NCBI RefSeq assembly: GCF_030544485.1
Contig: NZ_CP130610.1
Location: 62,001 to 126,000, forward strand
DNA length: 64,000 bases
Origin: Halomonas sp. HAL1
GTDB lineage: Bacteria > Pseudomonadota > Gammaproteobacteria > Pseudomonadales > Halomonadaceae
Direction: 5' to 3'
Shown here: positions 1 through 10,830 of the stretch, piece after piece
Layout: each line of letters begins with the position of its first letter
Numbering within the stretch: the first letter of the stretch is position 1
Translations under genes and position numbers: made by a program
The notes under the pieces: generated by a model
Told to the model about the DNA's origin: nothing
The model's database searches: none
What the model saw: only the letters and a program-made list of their open reading frames with translations

Positions 1-1046
1 CCACCTCCGCCTGGGTTGATTTAGAAACTCTCGTGCGCGATGTGATTATCAGCATCGGCTATAACTCGTCTGATGTCGGCTTTGATGGCGCGACTTGTGG
101 CGTGGTTAACCTGATCGGTAAGCAGAGTGTCGATATTGCCCAAGGCGTCGACCGTACCAAGCCGGAAGATCAGGGCGCAGGCGATCAGGGCTTAATGTTT
201 GGCTACGCGACCAACGAAACTGATTCGTTTATGCCCGCGCCGATCCACTACTCGCACCGTTTAGTCGAGCGTCAGGCCGAACTGCGTAAAAATGGCCTAC
301 TGCCGTGGCTGCGCCCGGATGCCAAGAGCCAGGTCACCTTCCGCTATAATGCCGAAGGCCAGCCTTGCGGTGTCGATGCCATCGTGCTTTCCACGCAACA
401 CGATCCTGACATCGATCAGGAAGATCTGCGTAAAATGATCAAGCGCGAGGTCATTGAGCAAGTGATCCCCGCTGAATGGTTGGATGAGCACACCCAGTAC
501 CACATTAACCCGACCGGCAAGTTCGTCATTGGCGGCCCGGTAGGCGATTGTGGCCTAACGGGGCGTAAGATCATCGTCGATACTTACGGCGGCATGGCAC
601 GTCACGGTGGTGGTGCATTTTCAGGCAAAGACCCCTCTAAAGTTGACCGCAGCGCCGCCTACGCGGGTCGCTATGTGGCTAAAAATATTGTTGCGTCGGG
701 CCTGGCAGACAAGTGTGAGATTCAGGTCTCTTACGCCATTGGTGTGGCCGAACCCACCTCGGTCTCTATTGATACCTTTGGTACCGGCAAAATTGACGAT
801 AAACAGATTGTTGCGCTGGTTCGCGAGCATTTCGATCTGCGCCCTTACGCAATCACCAAAATGCTCGACCTGCTCCACCCGATGTATCAGCTCACTGCTG
901 CTTACGGACACTTTGGTCGTGCGCCGTTCGAGCACAGCTACACTTGGAGCGATGATAAAGGTGAGGAACATACCGAAACCTTTACCGCCTTTCCGTGGGA
1001 AAAAATTGATAAAGCCGATGCGCTGCGCAAGGCGGCCAATTTGTAA
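1..1046 (+). CDS. metK: S-adenosylmethionine synthase, N-terminus cut off by window edge
   Basis: Makes S-adenosylmethionine from methionine and ATP in the cytoplasm. The frame is open from the first bases: it reads TSAWVD before the GTG at 33, so that GTG is internal and the gene starts outside the window. From the E. coli protein about 60 residues should be missing. Visible family blocks are [15 protein letters not shown], the [14 protein letters not shown] region and [18 protein letters not shown] (phosphate-binding), and the protein ends in the normal place. The C-terminal part carries a short insert (ending in [12 protein letters not shown]) before FPWE that the E. coli enzyme lacks. A hairpin follows the stop. 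It shares the methionine cycle with metF 2.9 kb downstream. Confidence 0.97.
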   Translation, partial: TSAWVDLETLVRDVIISIGYNSSDVGFDGATCGVVNLIGKQSVDIAQGVDRTKPEDQGAGDQGLMFGYATNETDSFMPAPIHYSHRLVERQAELRKNGLLPWLRPDAKSQVTFRYNAEGQPCGVDAIVLSTQHDPDIDQEDLRKMIKREVIEQVIPAEWLDEHTQYHINPTGKFVIGGPVGDCGLTGRKIIVDTYGGMARHGGGAFSGKDPSKVDRSAAYAGRYVAKNIVASGLADKCEIQVSYAIGVAEPTSVSIDTFGTGKIDDKQIVALVREHFDLRPYAITKMLDLLHPMYQLTAAYGHFGRAPFEHSYTWSDDKGEEHTETFTAFPWEKIDKADALRKAANL

Positions 1047-1082
1047 GACATTCGCTACCGCGTTTGTAAGCAATGTATGAAA

Positions 1083-1118
1083 TCGCCCCTTTGGCTCCGG
1101 CCGGGGGCTTTTTTTATG
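1083..1118 (+). terminator. Likely rho-independent terminator of metK
   Basis: A GC-rich stem (gcccc pairing with ggggc, inner ggc with gcc) followed by seven T residues lies 37 bases after the metK stop. The stem is slightly imperfect. Confidence 0.55.
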
Positions 1119-1147
1119 CGCTGCTTCGAAGCCCTGCGTTAGGCTAA

Positions 1148-2863
<1,716 letters not shown>

Positions 2864-2875
2864 CTAACTCACTCA

Positions 2876-3811
2876 CTAACCAAGCCCGGTGAGACGCAGC
2901 ATCAAACCGAGATAAAGCGGAATCAGCAGCGGCGCGAGCAGTGTGGTGACCAGCACGGCTAACGCGCCTTTTTGTGGCTGAATACCCAGCTCCATGGCCA
3001 CCACCACTACGTTGGAAGCCATGGGTACCACGCCTATCAACAGCAGTGCCAAGGCCAGTTCCGTGGAAAGAGGTGCCACCCACTGTAGTATTAAAGCAGC
3101 TCCCAACATGACGAGCGGCCAGAGCAGATAGCGAAGGCCCAGACAGGTGGCTACAAAGCGTGAGTCCCAGGCGGCAAGCGTTACTTGGCTGAGCGTCATG
3201 CCAATGATCATCATGCCCAGTAGCGTATACGTAGCGGGGAAGACTTGTAGCGAACTCATTACCGCGGTGGGGATGGTTACTTCCAAAGCGCTAAGCATTA
3301 AGGCTAATAAAAAGGCGTAAATAAGCGGTAGACGTGAAATTTTGATCAAGCTCTCACGCACTGAAAAGCGCCCGCGCGCGCTAAGGTAAAAGCCTACGGT
3401 AAATTCGTAGATATTGATCCCCAGCATGCAGAACAGGTAAAGAGTGACGCCCTCGGGGGGCAGCAAGATTAGCGCGATCGGCAACCCGAAATAGCCGGTG
3501 TTGCCCGTCCCTGAGGAGAACGCCAGCAGGGCGGCTTCATGTTCACCAAAACGGTGGCGCGTAATGCGTTGTACCACCAGCGCCATGAGGCTCGCCAAAA
3601 TGAACAGCGCTAATGTCAGCAGCAAATAGTCAGGTGTCGGGCCACCGTTCATCAATGCACGGAAAATGGTAAAGGGGGCAATCAGGTAAACCAATAGCGT
3701 GGCAATCGGGCGAGGATCCAGTTTAAGCCGTTGGGCGGCGAGCCAGCCTAACGCCACATAGCTCAGTAACATCAGTAGTGGCCCAACCAGGGCCGCAGGT
3801 GCAAGATCCAT
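2876..3811 (-). CDS. AEC-family permease (auxin efflux carrier type)
   Basis: Inner-membrane secondary transporter of the AEC family (malonate, malate or auxin-like carriers). The 311-residue protein is almost wholly hydrophobic with about ten predicted membrane segments in two halves around a central loop. The family glycine-rich stretch GTGNTGYFGLP, with the crossing proline, is near residue 105. The ATG at 3811 has a good ribosome site (gggaggg, 3 bases before). It is convergent with ligB (12 bases apart) and divergent from metF. The substrate cannot be told from sequence; an organic acid is the usual guess. Confidence 0.85.
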   Translation of the reverse strand: MDLAPAALVGPLLMLLSYVALGWLAAQRLKLDPRPIATLLVYLIAPFTIFRALMNGGPTPDYLLLTLALFILASLMALVVQRITRHRFGEHEAALLAFSSGTGNTGYFGLPIALILLPPEGVTLYLFCMLGINIYEFTVGFYLSARGRFSVRESLIKISRLPLIYAFLLALMLSALEVTIPTAVMSSLQVFPATYTLLGMMIIGMTLSQVTLAAWDSRFVATCLGLRYLLWPLVMLGAALILQWVAPLSTELALALLLIGVVPMASNVVVVAMELGIQPQKGALAVLVTTLLAPLLIPLYLGLMLRLTGLG

Positions 3812-3952
3812 TTACCCTCCCGTAAAATATGTGGTGACTGACGAACATGAGCCGAATTAAAGGCCGAGCGTGAAATCTTTCATTAGCCCCAGCGCAATGG
3901 AACAGCGAGAATACCCCAAATATCATCACTATTGATCTAAAAAGGAAATCCC

Positions 3953-4795
3953 ATGAGCAGCCACGAGCATCCGTTAGGCATCAGCTTTGAGTTCTTCCCG
4001 CCCAATACCGATGCTGGGCGCGACAAGCTGATCCACGTTCGTGATGAGCTGGCCGCCCGCAAACCGCGTTTTTTCTCGGTGACATACGGCGCCGGTGGGT
4101 CGACTCAGGCGCGTACCCGCGAGGTAGTGCGTGCGGTCGGCGAGAGTGGCATCACCACCGCGCCGCACCTTTCTTGTATTGGAAGTGAGAAAGCTCAGCT
4201 GCGCGACCTGCTGGCGCAGTACCGGGAAGAGGGCGTGGATAGCCTGGTAGCGCTGCGTGGTGACATGCCCTCCGGTATGGGAAGCATTGGTGAGCTACGT
4301 TATGCCAACGAATTGGTTGAGTTTATTCGCACGGAAACCGGTGACCATTTCGATATCGCCGTAGCCGCTTATCCTGAATCTCATCCACAGGCGCCTAATC
4401 TTGATAAGGATGTGGAAAACTTCGCGCGTAAAATGAAGGCGGGGGCCAACATGGCCATCACCCAGTACTTCTTCACCGCCGATGCCTATTTCAACTTCGT
4501 TGATAAAGCCCGCGCGCTGGGCGTTGAGCAGCCGATTATCCCCGGGATTATGCCGATTACCAACTACACCAAGCTGGCGCGTTTCTCTGACGCCTGTGGT
4601 GCCGAGATCCCGCGCTGGATTCGCAAGCAGTTGGAATCGTATGGTGATGACAGCGAAGCGATTGCCGCTTTTGGCACCGATGTGGTGAGCCGTCTTTGCC
4701 AACGGTTGCTGGATGGTGGTGCGCCAGGCCTGCACTTTTATACCCTTAACCAAGCCGCACCGGTGCTGAAGGTCGTCGACAACCTGACTGACTAA
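3953..4795 (+). CDS. metF: Methylenetetrahydrofolate reductase
   Basis: FAD enzyme that reduces 5,10-methylene-THF to 5-methyl-THF, the methyl donor for methionine synthesis. The 280-aa product is close to the family length (E. coli 296). It has the N-terminal SFEFFPP motif with the catalytic Glu, the ALRGDMPSG loop, and the TAPHLSCIG and GIMPITNY blocks of the TIM barrel. Its start is supported by aaaggaa upstream. No SAM or SAH riboswitch-like structure is obvious in the 140 bases before it. It is followed by a strong bidirectional terminator. ahcY and metH are not in the window. Confidence 0.97.
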   Translation: MSSHEHPLGISFEFFPPNTDAGRDKLIHVRDELAARKPRFFSVTYGAGGSTQARTREVVRAVGESGITTAPHLSCIGSEKAQLRDLLAQYREEGVDSLVALRGDMPSGMGSIGELRYANELVEFIRTETGDHFDIAVAAYPESHPQAPNLDKDVENFARKMKAGANMAITQYFFTADAYFNFVDKARALGVEQPIIPGIMPITNYTKLARFSDACGAEIPRWIRKQLESYGDDSEAIAAFGTDVVSRLCQRLLDGGAPGLHFYTLNQAAPVLKVVDNLTD

Positions 4796-4824
4796 GCCCC
4801 TTTATTACTGGTTGGCGCTTAACT

Positions 4825-4861
4825 AAAAACCCCGCTCAACAACGTTGAGCGGGGTTTTTTT
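4825..4861. terminator. Bidirectional terminator between metF and the TRAP permease
   Basis: Perfect hairpin ACCCCGCTCAAC / GTTGAGCGGGGT with a 3-base loop, flanked by an A-run on the left and a run of seven Ts on the right. It can serve metF (plus) and the convergent TRAP operon (minus). Confidence 0.9.
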
Positions 4862-4889
4862 ACGCTTCGTATTTAGCGGCTTAAACCAC

Positions 4890-7091
4890 TCAGCCAGCTT
4901 GCGCTATTTTATTACCACCGCCGTGTAGCTTGCGCTGCATAACGAATAGCACGATACCAATCGCGAGGCCGAGGACGTCGGTATAGATACCGCCGTAGAT
5001 CATAAACATCGCCCCCACCAGCATGACAACGCGCTGCCAAGCATTAACCGGTCCAAAGAACCACGCTTGTACCATGCCCGACAGCAGAACAATCCCCAGC
5101 GTTGCAGTCACCCCAACACGCAAGATCTGCATCGGCGAGCCTTCCATCAGCATGGCCGGGCTGTAGAAGAACATAAACGGCACAATGAACGCGGCCAAGC
5201 CAATCTTGAACGACGCCACTGACGTGCCCATGGGGTTGTCGCCAGAAATGCCGGCGGCTGCATAAGAGGCCAAGGCAACGGGCGGGGTGATCGCCGACAC
5301 GACGGCAAAATAGAACACGAAGAAGTGCGCGATCAGTGGCTCAATACCGATATTGATTAGGCCTGGCGCAACGACGGACGCGGCCACCGCATAGGCGGCG
5401 GTGGTCGGCATGCCCATACCTAACAAAATGCTGATCAACATGGCGAATACTAGCGCCAGCAACTGGCTGACACCGGCGAGGCCAAGCAGCAGAGATGAGA
5501 AGCGCGCGCCGACACCCGTCAGCGAAATCACCCCGACGATTAAGCCTGCACAGGCGCACACGGCGATAATCTGAATCGACATGGTGCCCGCAATCTGCAG
5601 GGCTTTAAGGATTGCACGAAGGCCCATTTTATTGGGCGAAATCCAGCTCACAACGGCGGCTGAAGCGGTTGCCAGGGTGCCCGCTCGGATAACCGAGTAG
5701 CCCATGAACAGCGCGACAATCAGGATAATAATGGGCGCAAACAGGTAAACCTGTTTCACCAGCTTCGAGAACAGCGGGATCTCATCCTTGCGCATGCCAC
5801 GCATGCCTTTACGGGCGGCTTCAAAGTCGACCATAAAGTAGATAGAGGCAAAATAGAGGATGGCAGGAATGATCGCCGCAATGGCAATTTCGGTATACGG
5901 AATACCGGTCACTTCAGCCATGATGAACGCGCCAGCACCCATGATTGGCGGCATGATCTGCCCACCGGTTGAAGCGGCGGCTTCGATGGCACCCGCACTA
6001 CGCGCGGGATAACCGACTTTCTTCATCAAAGGAATGGTCAGGGAGCCGGTAGAAACCACGTTACCCGCCGATGTGCCGTTGATCATGCCCATCAGGCCAG
6101 AGGCGAAAATAGCCACTTTAGCGGGGCCACCGCGAGCACGACCCGCTGCGGCAAAGGCAAAGTTAACGAAGTAGTCGCCGACTTTCGAAGCTTGAAGAAA
6201 TGCGGCAAAAATGATGAACAGAATAATATAGGTCGATGACACTGCCGTGGTGGGCCCGAGGATACCGGCATCGGTGTACACCTGGCTGAAGAAACGCTGC
6301 AGTGACAGGCCCGGATAGCCCAAAAAGCCCGGTAAATAAGGACCGGCGAAAACGTAGGTCAAAAAGACTGCGGAAATCACCACTAACGCTAAACCAGCTA
6401 CTCGGCGAGTAAGTTCTAGAATCAGCAGAGAACCTGCGATGGCCGCCCAGGAAATACCTGACGGCGCAAACGACGTACCCGTCGACATACGGATATTGGT
6501 GTTATAAGCCACTAGCAAATAGCCTGCGCTCGCCATCGCGCAAACCATCAGCACCAAATCGGCAGGGTTGAAGCGGTGCCGAGCTTGACGGTAAAACCAT
6601 GACAGCACAATCGCACCCGCCGTGGTCGCCATGAGCGGATAGCCGTAGTGCCAGTTTTCGACACTTGGGTCGATGCGCATGGCACTACCGCTGAGCGTTT
6701 GGTACATCACGAAAACTTGCGCCAAGGTATAGGCAGCGGGGATCAGTAGCGCATAGCTAACCCACTTAATCCAGGCGCCTGACGCCTGATGATCGTCCTC
6801 GGCAAAGCGGGCACCGGCAAATAGCCCGTAACCCAGAATAAGCGCACCGGCAATGTGTACGATACGAAACGACCAGGTTTCCATCGGATACACGTTGAGT
6901 GAAATCAGATGGAAACTTGAGTAAGCGATCGCTAATGCCGCAAATAGCAAGAATTGCCAGCCCGTAAACAGGCGGCGATTGGGTTCAACAACGTCGTCAT
7001 CGACACCATCAGCAATAGACTCTGGTATCGCAGAAGCCGCGTGGGCATCATCCTTGAGGCCAGTGGGTTCTTGGTCGGTTTTGTGACTCAT
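4890..7091 (-). CDS. TRAP transporter fused permease, TAXI type (DctQM-like)
   Basis: Membrane component of a tripartite ATP-independent periplasmic transporter that drives solute uptake with an ion gradient (often Na+). At 733 aa it has the fused small (4-TM) and large (12-TM) architecture usual for TAXI systems. Residues 1-40 are an acidic cytosolic tail, followed by many hydrophobic helices. The large-subunit signatures GLMGMINGTSAGNV, TGGQIMPPIMGAGAFIMAE and GMGMPTTAAYA are visible. Its ATG has gaggg upstream. It lies 104 bases after the TAXI binding-protein gene, separated by a nested stem-loop, and is surely co-transcribed with it. The substrate is unknown; C4-dicarboxylates, glutamate or other carboxylates are typical. 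Confidence 0.93.
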   Translation of the reverse strand: MSHKTDQEPTGLKDDAHAASAIPESIADGVDDDVVEPNRRLFTGWQFLLFAALAIAYSSFHLISLNVYPMETWSFRIVHIAGALILGYGLFAGARFAEDDHQASGAWIKWVSYALLIPAAYTLAQVFVMYQTLSGSAMRIDPSVENWHYGYPLMATTAGAIVLSWFYRQARHRFNPADLVLMVCAMASAGYLLVAYNTNIRMSTGTSFAPSGISWAAIAGSLLILELTRRVAGLALVVISAVFLTYVFAGPYLPGFLGYPGLSLQRFFSQVYTDAGILGPTTAVSSTYIILFIIFAAFLQASKVGDYFVNFAFAAAGRARGGPAKVAIFASGLMGMINGTSAGNVVSTGSLTIPLMKKVGYPARSAGAIEAAASTGGQIMPPIMGAGAFIMAEVTGIPYTEIAIAAIIPAILYFASIYFMVDFEAARKGMRGMRKDEIPLFSKLVKQVYLFAPIIILIVALFMGYSVIRAGTLATASAAVVSWISPNKMGLRAILKALQIAGTMSIQIIAVCACAGLIVGVISLTGVGARFSSLLLGLAGVSQLLALVFAMLISILLGMGMPTTAAYAVAASVVAPGLINIGIEPLIAHFFVFYFAVVSAITPPVALASYAAAGISGDNPMGTSVASFKIGLAAFIVPFMFFYSPAMLMEGSPMQILRVGVTATLGIVLLSGMVQAWFFGPVNAWQRVVMLVGAMFMIYGGIYTDVLGLAIGIVLFVMQRKLHGGGNKIAQAG

Positions 7092-7142
7092 TAGAGTTCA
7101 CCCTCACAGCAAAAGCAGACAAAGGGGGGGTAGCAGCGAAAG

Positions 7143-7175
7143 CTGCCCCGCCCGGCGAAACCGGAAACGGGGCAG
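7143..7175 (-). other. Nested stem-loop between TRAP binding protein and permease
   Basis: CTGCCCCG pairs with CGGGGCAG and encloses a smaller CCGG / CCGG hairpin. No T-run follows on the minus strand, so it is more likely an mRNA-stability or partial-attenuation element. Such an element would let the binding protein be made in excess over the permease; that role is inferred. Confidence 0.5.
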
Positions 7176-7195
7176 TTAGAACGGTTTAAGGTTGC

Positions 7196-8188
7196 TTAGT
7201 TGATCATGTCATCAGCAATTTCATAGCCGTTCTCTTCATACCAGCGAGCAGCACCGGGGTGGAACGGCAGCACGGTGTTGTGCTTGATGTTTTCTGGAAT
7301 GGTGGTTTCAGCACTACGGTGCACAGAGCGCATACGGTCGTTGTTTTCCATGGTGGCTTTGGTGACTTCATAAACGAAGTCTTCCGGCAGATCACAGCCA
7401 GCGATAGCGAAGTTCCACATGGAGACAGCGCGAGCATCTTCTTCAAGCGTTGTATAAGTGTTCGCCGGGATCATGAATTCAGCGACTGGGTAGTTTTCCA
7501 GTACCGTAGCTAACTCTTCTTCATTAAATTCGATGATGTTGACGTCAGTTTGTACTTCCAACTGACTAACTGCCGGGATCGGAATGCCCGCAGCGAAGGC
7601 AACAACGTCAAGTAGGCCATCCTGCAACTGACCGCCCAGGTCTGACCAGCCGCCGTTACGGCGCTCGAAGTCAACGCCCAAGGTTTCTAAAATGGCCGGG
7701 AAGTAAGTGTCAGACGTTGAGGCAGCCGGACCAAAACCGATACGTGCGCCATCCGGAATATCGGAGATTGACTCAATGCCGCTGTCAGCAAGCGCGGTAA
7801 TGGAGAACGGCGTTTCGTACATGGGGAACATGGCGCATACATTGTCCATCTTCATACCAGGCGCCAGTGGGCTTTCGCCTTTAATGGCATCAGAAGCGGG
7901 ACCCATGGTGGTTAAGCCAAATGCCATGTCGCCCGTGTGCACGAGTGCCAGGTTTTGAGTAGGGCCACCGGTGACTTCACCGCCACCCGATACACCCAGC
8001 TCATCAGCAATAAAGTTTGCCCAGCCTGAACCGTAAACGAAGTAAGTGCCGCCTTGGCTTGCGGTACCTACAGTGAAGTTGTCAGGCCAACCGGAACGGT
8101 CTGCTTGAGCTTGAGCACTGCTGGCAGCCGCCACAAGCAGGGCGCTGCTGGCGAGAAGAGTGAACGTTTTAGGCATTTGATTGCGCAT
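7196..8188 (-). CDS. TAXI-family TRAP transporter substrate-binding protein
   Basis: Periplasmic solute receptor for the TRAP permease encoded next to it. Residues 1-28 form a Sec signal peptide (MRNQMPK, hydrophobic core, cut after SAQA). The mature part has the TAXI-family motif FTVGTASQGGTYFVYGSGWA, which gave the family its name through the conserved TxGxT region. A further M5 start is possible, but the first ATG has taggaa at good distance. Length (330 aa) is normal. Its upstream region holds a candidate sigma-54 promoter, an IHF consensus and two tandem inverted repeats, so it is probably switched on by an enhancer-binding protein such as the DctD encoded 5.6 kb away. Confidence 0.93.
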   Translation of the reverse strand: MRNQMPKTFTLLASSALLVAAASSAQAQADRSGWPDNFTVGTASQGGTYFVYGSGWANFIADELGVSGGGEVTGGPTQNLALVHTGDMAFGLTTMGPASDAIKGESPLAPGMKMDNVCAMFPMYETPFSITALADSGIESISDIPDGARIGFGPAASTSDTYFPAILETLGVDFERRNGGWSDLGGQLQDGLLDVVAFAAGIPIPAVSQLEVQTDVNIIEFNEEELATVLENYPVAEFMIPANTYTTLEEDARAVSMWNFAIAGCDLPEDFVYEVTKATMENNDRMRSVHRSAETTIPENIKHNTVLPFHPGAARWYEENGYEIADDMIN

Positions 8189-8285
8189 GGCGAAAGTTCC
8201 TAGCTGTTATTGGGGTTATAGTCTGATGATTCCGAGTAATAGCGCTCATCGAACGGCATTAATCAGGCTATGCAGCAGTTATTAC

Positions 8286-8301
8286 AGCGATAGTTGTGCC
8301 A
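8286..8301 (-). promoter_or_regulatory. Candidate sigma-54 (-24/-12) promoter of the TAXI-TRAP operon
   Basis: On the minus strand the sequence reads TGGCAC-aacta-TCGCT. The invariant GG and GC are exactly 10 bases apart, and 10 of the 11 bases of TGGCAC and TTGCW are matched. The start of transcription would fall near 8275, about 87 bases before the TAXI gene. Confidence 0.6.
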
Positions 8302-8321
8302 TCTTATATTTATTTATTTAA

Positions 8322-8334
8322 AATCAAATGCTTA
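8322..8334 (+). promoter_or_regulatory. Candidate IHF site
   Basis: AATCAAATGCTTA fits the IHF consensus WATCAANNNNTTR at every defined position. It lies in an AT-rich stretch between the candidate sigma-54 promoter and the upstream inverted repeats, where DNA bending would be expected. Confidence 0.55.
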
Positions 8335-8377
8335 TAATTTTTTTATTCAACTTTGGTGGAAAGGGCTTTTCGCTATT

Positions 8378-8397
8378 GTGTCCGGTTGTTCGCACGG
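8378..8397. promoter_or_regulatory. Candidate activator site (UAS), degenerate copy
   Basis: GTGTCCGG-N5-CGCAC resembles the perfect repeat at 8411-8430 at 13 of 20 positions, including both outer arms. The two centres are 33 bp apart, about three helical turns. It sits about 110 bp upstream of the predicted start site. Confidence 0.45.
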
Positions 8398-8410
8398 AAA
8401 CGGCTTTTAA

Positions 8411-8430
8411 GTGTGCGGATAACCGCACAC
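8411..8430. promoter_or_regulatory. Perfect inverted repeat, candidate enhancer-binding-protein site (UAS)
   Basis: GTGTGCGG-ataa-CCGCACAC is a perfect palindrome, and the symmetry extends two more bases on each side. It is about 145 bp upstream of the predicted sigma-54 start. It could also be a weak terminator of yheV, whose stop is 41 bases away, but no T-run follows on that strand. Confidence 0.55.
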
Positions 8431-8471
8431 TTGCTGCGCTCTTCTGATACGACCAGTGCGAGAGGAGGGAA

Positions 8472-8723
8472 TTAGCGGGAAGACTTGCCTGGATCCATAA
8501 TGCGTACGGGTTGCACATCCTGCTGTTTCTGATCATCACGAACCTGGTTGACCCTAGTGGTCATCTCAGTAAGCGCATCTTCTTCGATGGGCAGTTGCTC
8601 AAAAAAATCGCAGCTGACGCACTCGCGATAACGGATGCCGTTTTGTTCCCAGGCGCGGATACGATCCATCGCCGCACAGCGCGGGCAGGTAACACCGGCG
8701 ATAAAGCGTTTAACAGTCGACAT
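8472..8723 (-). CDS. yheV: YheV-family putative zinc-ribbon protein
   Basis: Small cytosolic protein of 83 aa with an N-terminal zinc ribbon: RFIAGVTCPRCAAMD followed by CVSCDFF (CxxC at 13-16 and 35-38). The KRFIAG opening is typical of the YheV/DUF2387 family. Function is unknown. The C-terminal half is charged and looks flexible. It follows prlC on the same strand with a 58-base gap that contains a strong stem-loop; a GGAG lies 6 bases before its ATG. The prlC-yheV pairing is also seen in pseudomonads (from memory). Confidence 0.85.
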   Translation of the reverse strand: MSTVKRFIAGVTCPRCAAMDRIRAWEQNGIRYRECVSCDFFEQLPIEEDALTEMTTRVNQVRDDQKQQDVQPVRIMDPGKSSR

Positions 8724-8737
8724 TCAAAACTCCAAAC

Positions 8738-8760
8738 GCGTGGCACCCAAGGTGCCACGC
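8738..8760 (-). other. Intercistronic stem-loop between prlC and yheV
   Basis: GCGTGGCACC-caa-GGTGCCACGC, a perfect 10-bp stem with a 3-base loop. On the minus strand it is followed by ttggagtttt, where the ribosome site of yheV lies. It could partly terminate prlC mRNA or protect its 3' end. Confidence 0.6.
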
Positions 8761-8781
8761 ATGGGAAAGGGTTTAAAAAAC

Positions 8782-10830
8782 TTAAGCAGCGCGAATGCCG
8801 CAGTGGCGCAGCAGCGGTTCGACGCTGGGTTCACGGCCACGAAAGGCAACAAACAGATCCGCCGCGTCTCGGGCGCCGCCCTGTTCGAGGATTTCACAAC
8901 GAAAGCGCTGTCCTGTTTCAGGGTCGAAGATACCGGCCTCTTCAAAGGCGCTCCAGGCATCCGCCGAGAGCACTTCCGCCCATTTATAGCTGTAATAACC
9001 GGCAGCGTAGCCCCCGGCAAATACGTGACCAAAGCTATTCTGAAAGCGGTTGTACGTTACTTTCGGCAATACTGATACGGCATCGCGCACTTCATCTAAC
9101 AAGTTTTGTACGTCGCTGGCGCTGGGAGCGCTCAACTCGTGGTGCAGTCGTAAATCAAACAGTGAGAACTCGATTTGACGCATCATGCCCATGGCGGATT
9201 GGAAATTCTTAGCCGCTTGCAGGCGCTCAAGCAGCTCGGCGGGCAGTGGTTCGCCGCTATCCACGTGCTTGGCGAGCAAGTCTAGCCCTTCGCGCTCCCA
9301 GCAGTAGTTTTCCATAAACTGGCTGGGCAGTTCGACGGCATCCCAGGCAACGCCATTAATGCCGGAAATATCGGCAATATCCTGTTTGGTCAGCATATGG
9401 TGAAGGCCGTGACCAAACTCATGGAACAGGGTGGTGACTTCATCATGGGTGAGCAGCGCAGGTCGACCGCCTACCGGGGCCGTGAAGTTGCAGGTTAAAA
9501 AGGCGACCGGCAATTGCAGGCCCTGCTCTGTTTGACGCCGCACGCGGCAATCAGCCATCCAAGCGCCGCCCCGCTTCCCTTCACGGGCGTATAGATCCAG
9601 ATAAAAACCGGCAATCGGCTGGCCGTTTTCGGTGATGCGGAAATAGCGTACGTCAGGGTGGTAGCGAGGCGCTTCAGTATCTTCTTCAAAGCGCACGCCA
9701 TAAAGACGCTCGACCACCTGAAACAAGCCATCGACCACCCGTGGCGCGGGAAAGTAAGGGCGCAGCTGTTCTTGAGAAATAGCATGGCGCGCTTCGCGCA
9801 ATTTTTCACTGGCGTAGGCAACATCCCACGGTTCTAACGCCTCCAGGCCAAGTTCGTCACGGGCATAAGTACTTAGCTCGGCAAACTCTTCTTGCGCCTG
9901 GGGAAGCGCCCGACGGGCTAAATCGTTGAGAAAGTCGAGCACCTGTTCGGGGGACTCTGCCATTTTGGTGGCCAGTGAATAATCAGCGTAGGTTTCAAAG
10001 CCGAGTAGTTGGGCAATTTCGCTACGTAGCGCCAGTATCTCTTCCATGATCGCGGCATTATCAAACTTACCCGCGTCAGGGCCCTGGTCTGAGGCGCGGG
10101 TAACGAAGGCGGTATACACTTCGCGACGCAGCTCGCGGTTGTCAGCGTAGCTAACCACCGGGAAAAAACTGGGGAAATCCAGGGTAATACGGTAGCCCGC
10201 CACGCCTTTCGCTTCGGCAGTCGCTTTTAATGTTTCAAGGGCGCTTTCGGGTACACCTGCTAAGGCTTCTTGGCTGTCGATATCTTTATGCCATGCTTGA
10301 GTGGCATCCAGCACGTTATTCGAGAACTGGTTTGACAGCATGGAGAGCCGCGACTGAATCTCGCCGTAGCGGGCTTTTTTGTCTGCGGGAAGGTCGACAC
10401 CGGCCAGACGAAAATCGCGCAGCGCATTCTCAACAGTACGCCGCTGTGCGGCATCCAGGGTTTCCCAGGCCGGGCCTTCTTTTAGCGCTTGCCAGCCATG
10501 AAACAGCCCTTCGTGTTGGCCAACCCAGGTGCCAAAAGCGGAGAGTTTTTCAAGGCATGCCTGATATGCTTCGCGCAATTCTGGAGAGTTCATGGTGCCG
10601 TTAAGGTGCGAGACCGGTGACCATGCTTTAGTCAGCCGGTCATTGACGGCTTCGAGTGGCACCGCAAAATTCTCCCAGCTTGGCGGGGCGGCGGCTGCCT
10701 GTTCGGCGAGGCGGTCAATGGCTTCGCGGCTCTCGCTAAGCAGCGTTTCCACAGCGGGCTCCACATGCTCGGCGCGAATCTCAGCAAAGGGGGGTAGCTC
10801 GTGCGTTTCAAGCAGCGGGTTGGTGGACAT
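8782..10830 (-). CDS. prlC: Oligopeptidase A (M3 zinc metallopeptidase)
   Basis: Cytosolic zinc peptidase that degrades short peptides, including cleaved signal peptides. The product is 682 aa (E. coli 680). The active-site motif HEFGH is at 470-474 within TLFHEFGHGLHHML. The start is the ATG at 10830 with GAGGTG upstream; the in-frame TTG at 10851 is less likely. Other family blocks include QMKxxKD-like N-terminal helices and FGHVFAGGYAAGYYSYKW near the C-terminus, which shapes the substrate channel. It is followed by yheV and is divergent from an SNF transporter gene. Confidence 0.97.
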   Translation of the reverse strand: MSTNPLLETHELPPFAEIRAEHVEPAVETLLSESREAIDRLAEQAAAAPPSWENFAVPLEAVNDRLTKAWSPVSHLNGTMNSPELREAYQACLEKLSAFGTWVGQHEGLFHGWQALKEGPAWETLDAAQRRTVENALRDFRLAGVDLPADKKARYGEIQSRLSMLSNQFSNNVLDATQAWHKDIDSQEALAGVPESALETLKATAEAKGVAGYRITLDFPSFFPVVSYADNRELRREVYTAFVTRASDQGPDAGKFDNAAIMEEILALRSEIAQLLGFETYADYSLATKMAESPEQVLDFLNDLARRALPQAQEEFAELSTYARDELGLEALEPWDVAYASEKLREARHAISQEQLRPYFPAPRVVDGLFQVVERLYGVRFEEDTEAPRYHPDVRYFRITENGQPIAGFYLDLYAREGKRGGAWMADCRVRRQTEQGLQLPVAFLTCNFTAPVGGRPALLTHDEVTTLFHEFGHGLHHMLTKQDIADISGINGVAWDAVELPSQFMENYCWEREGLDLLAKHVDSGEPLPAELLERLQAAKNFQSAMGMMRQIEFSLFDLRLHHELSAPSASDVQNLLDEVRDAVSVLPKVTYNRFQNSFGHVFAGGYAAGYYSYKWAEVLSADAWSAFEEAGIFDPETGQRFRCEILEQGGARDAADLFVAFRGREPSVEPLLRHCGIRAA

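Noticed and set aside
3812-3952. Possible SAM or SAH riboswitch before metF
   Set aside because: Only 141 bases shared with a divergent gene and no matching helices recognised.
8511-9212. 233-codon plus-strand frame across yheV and prlC
   Set aside because: Overlaps two well supported minus-strand genes and crosses their intergenic stem-loop.
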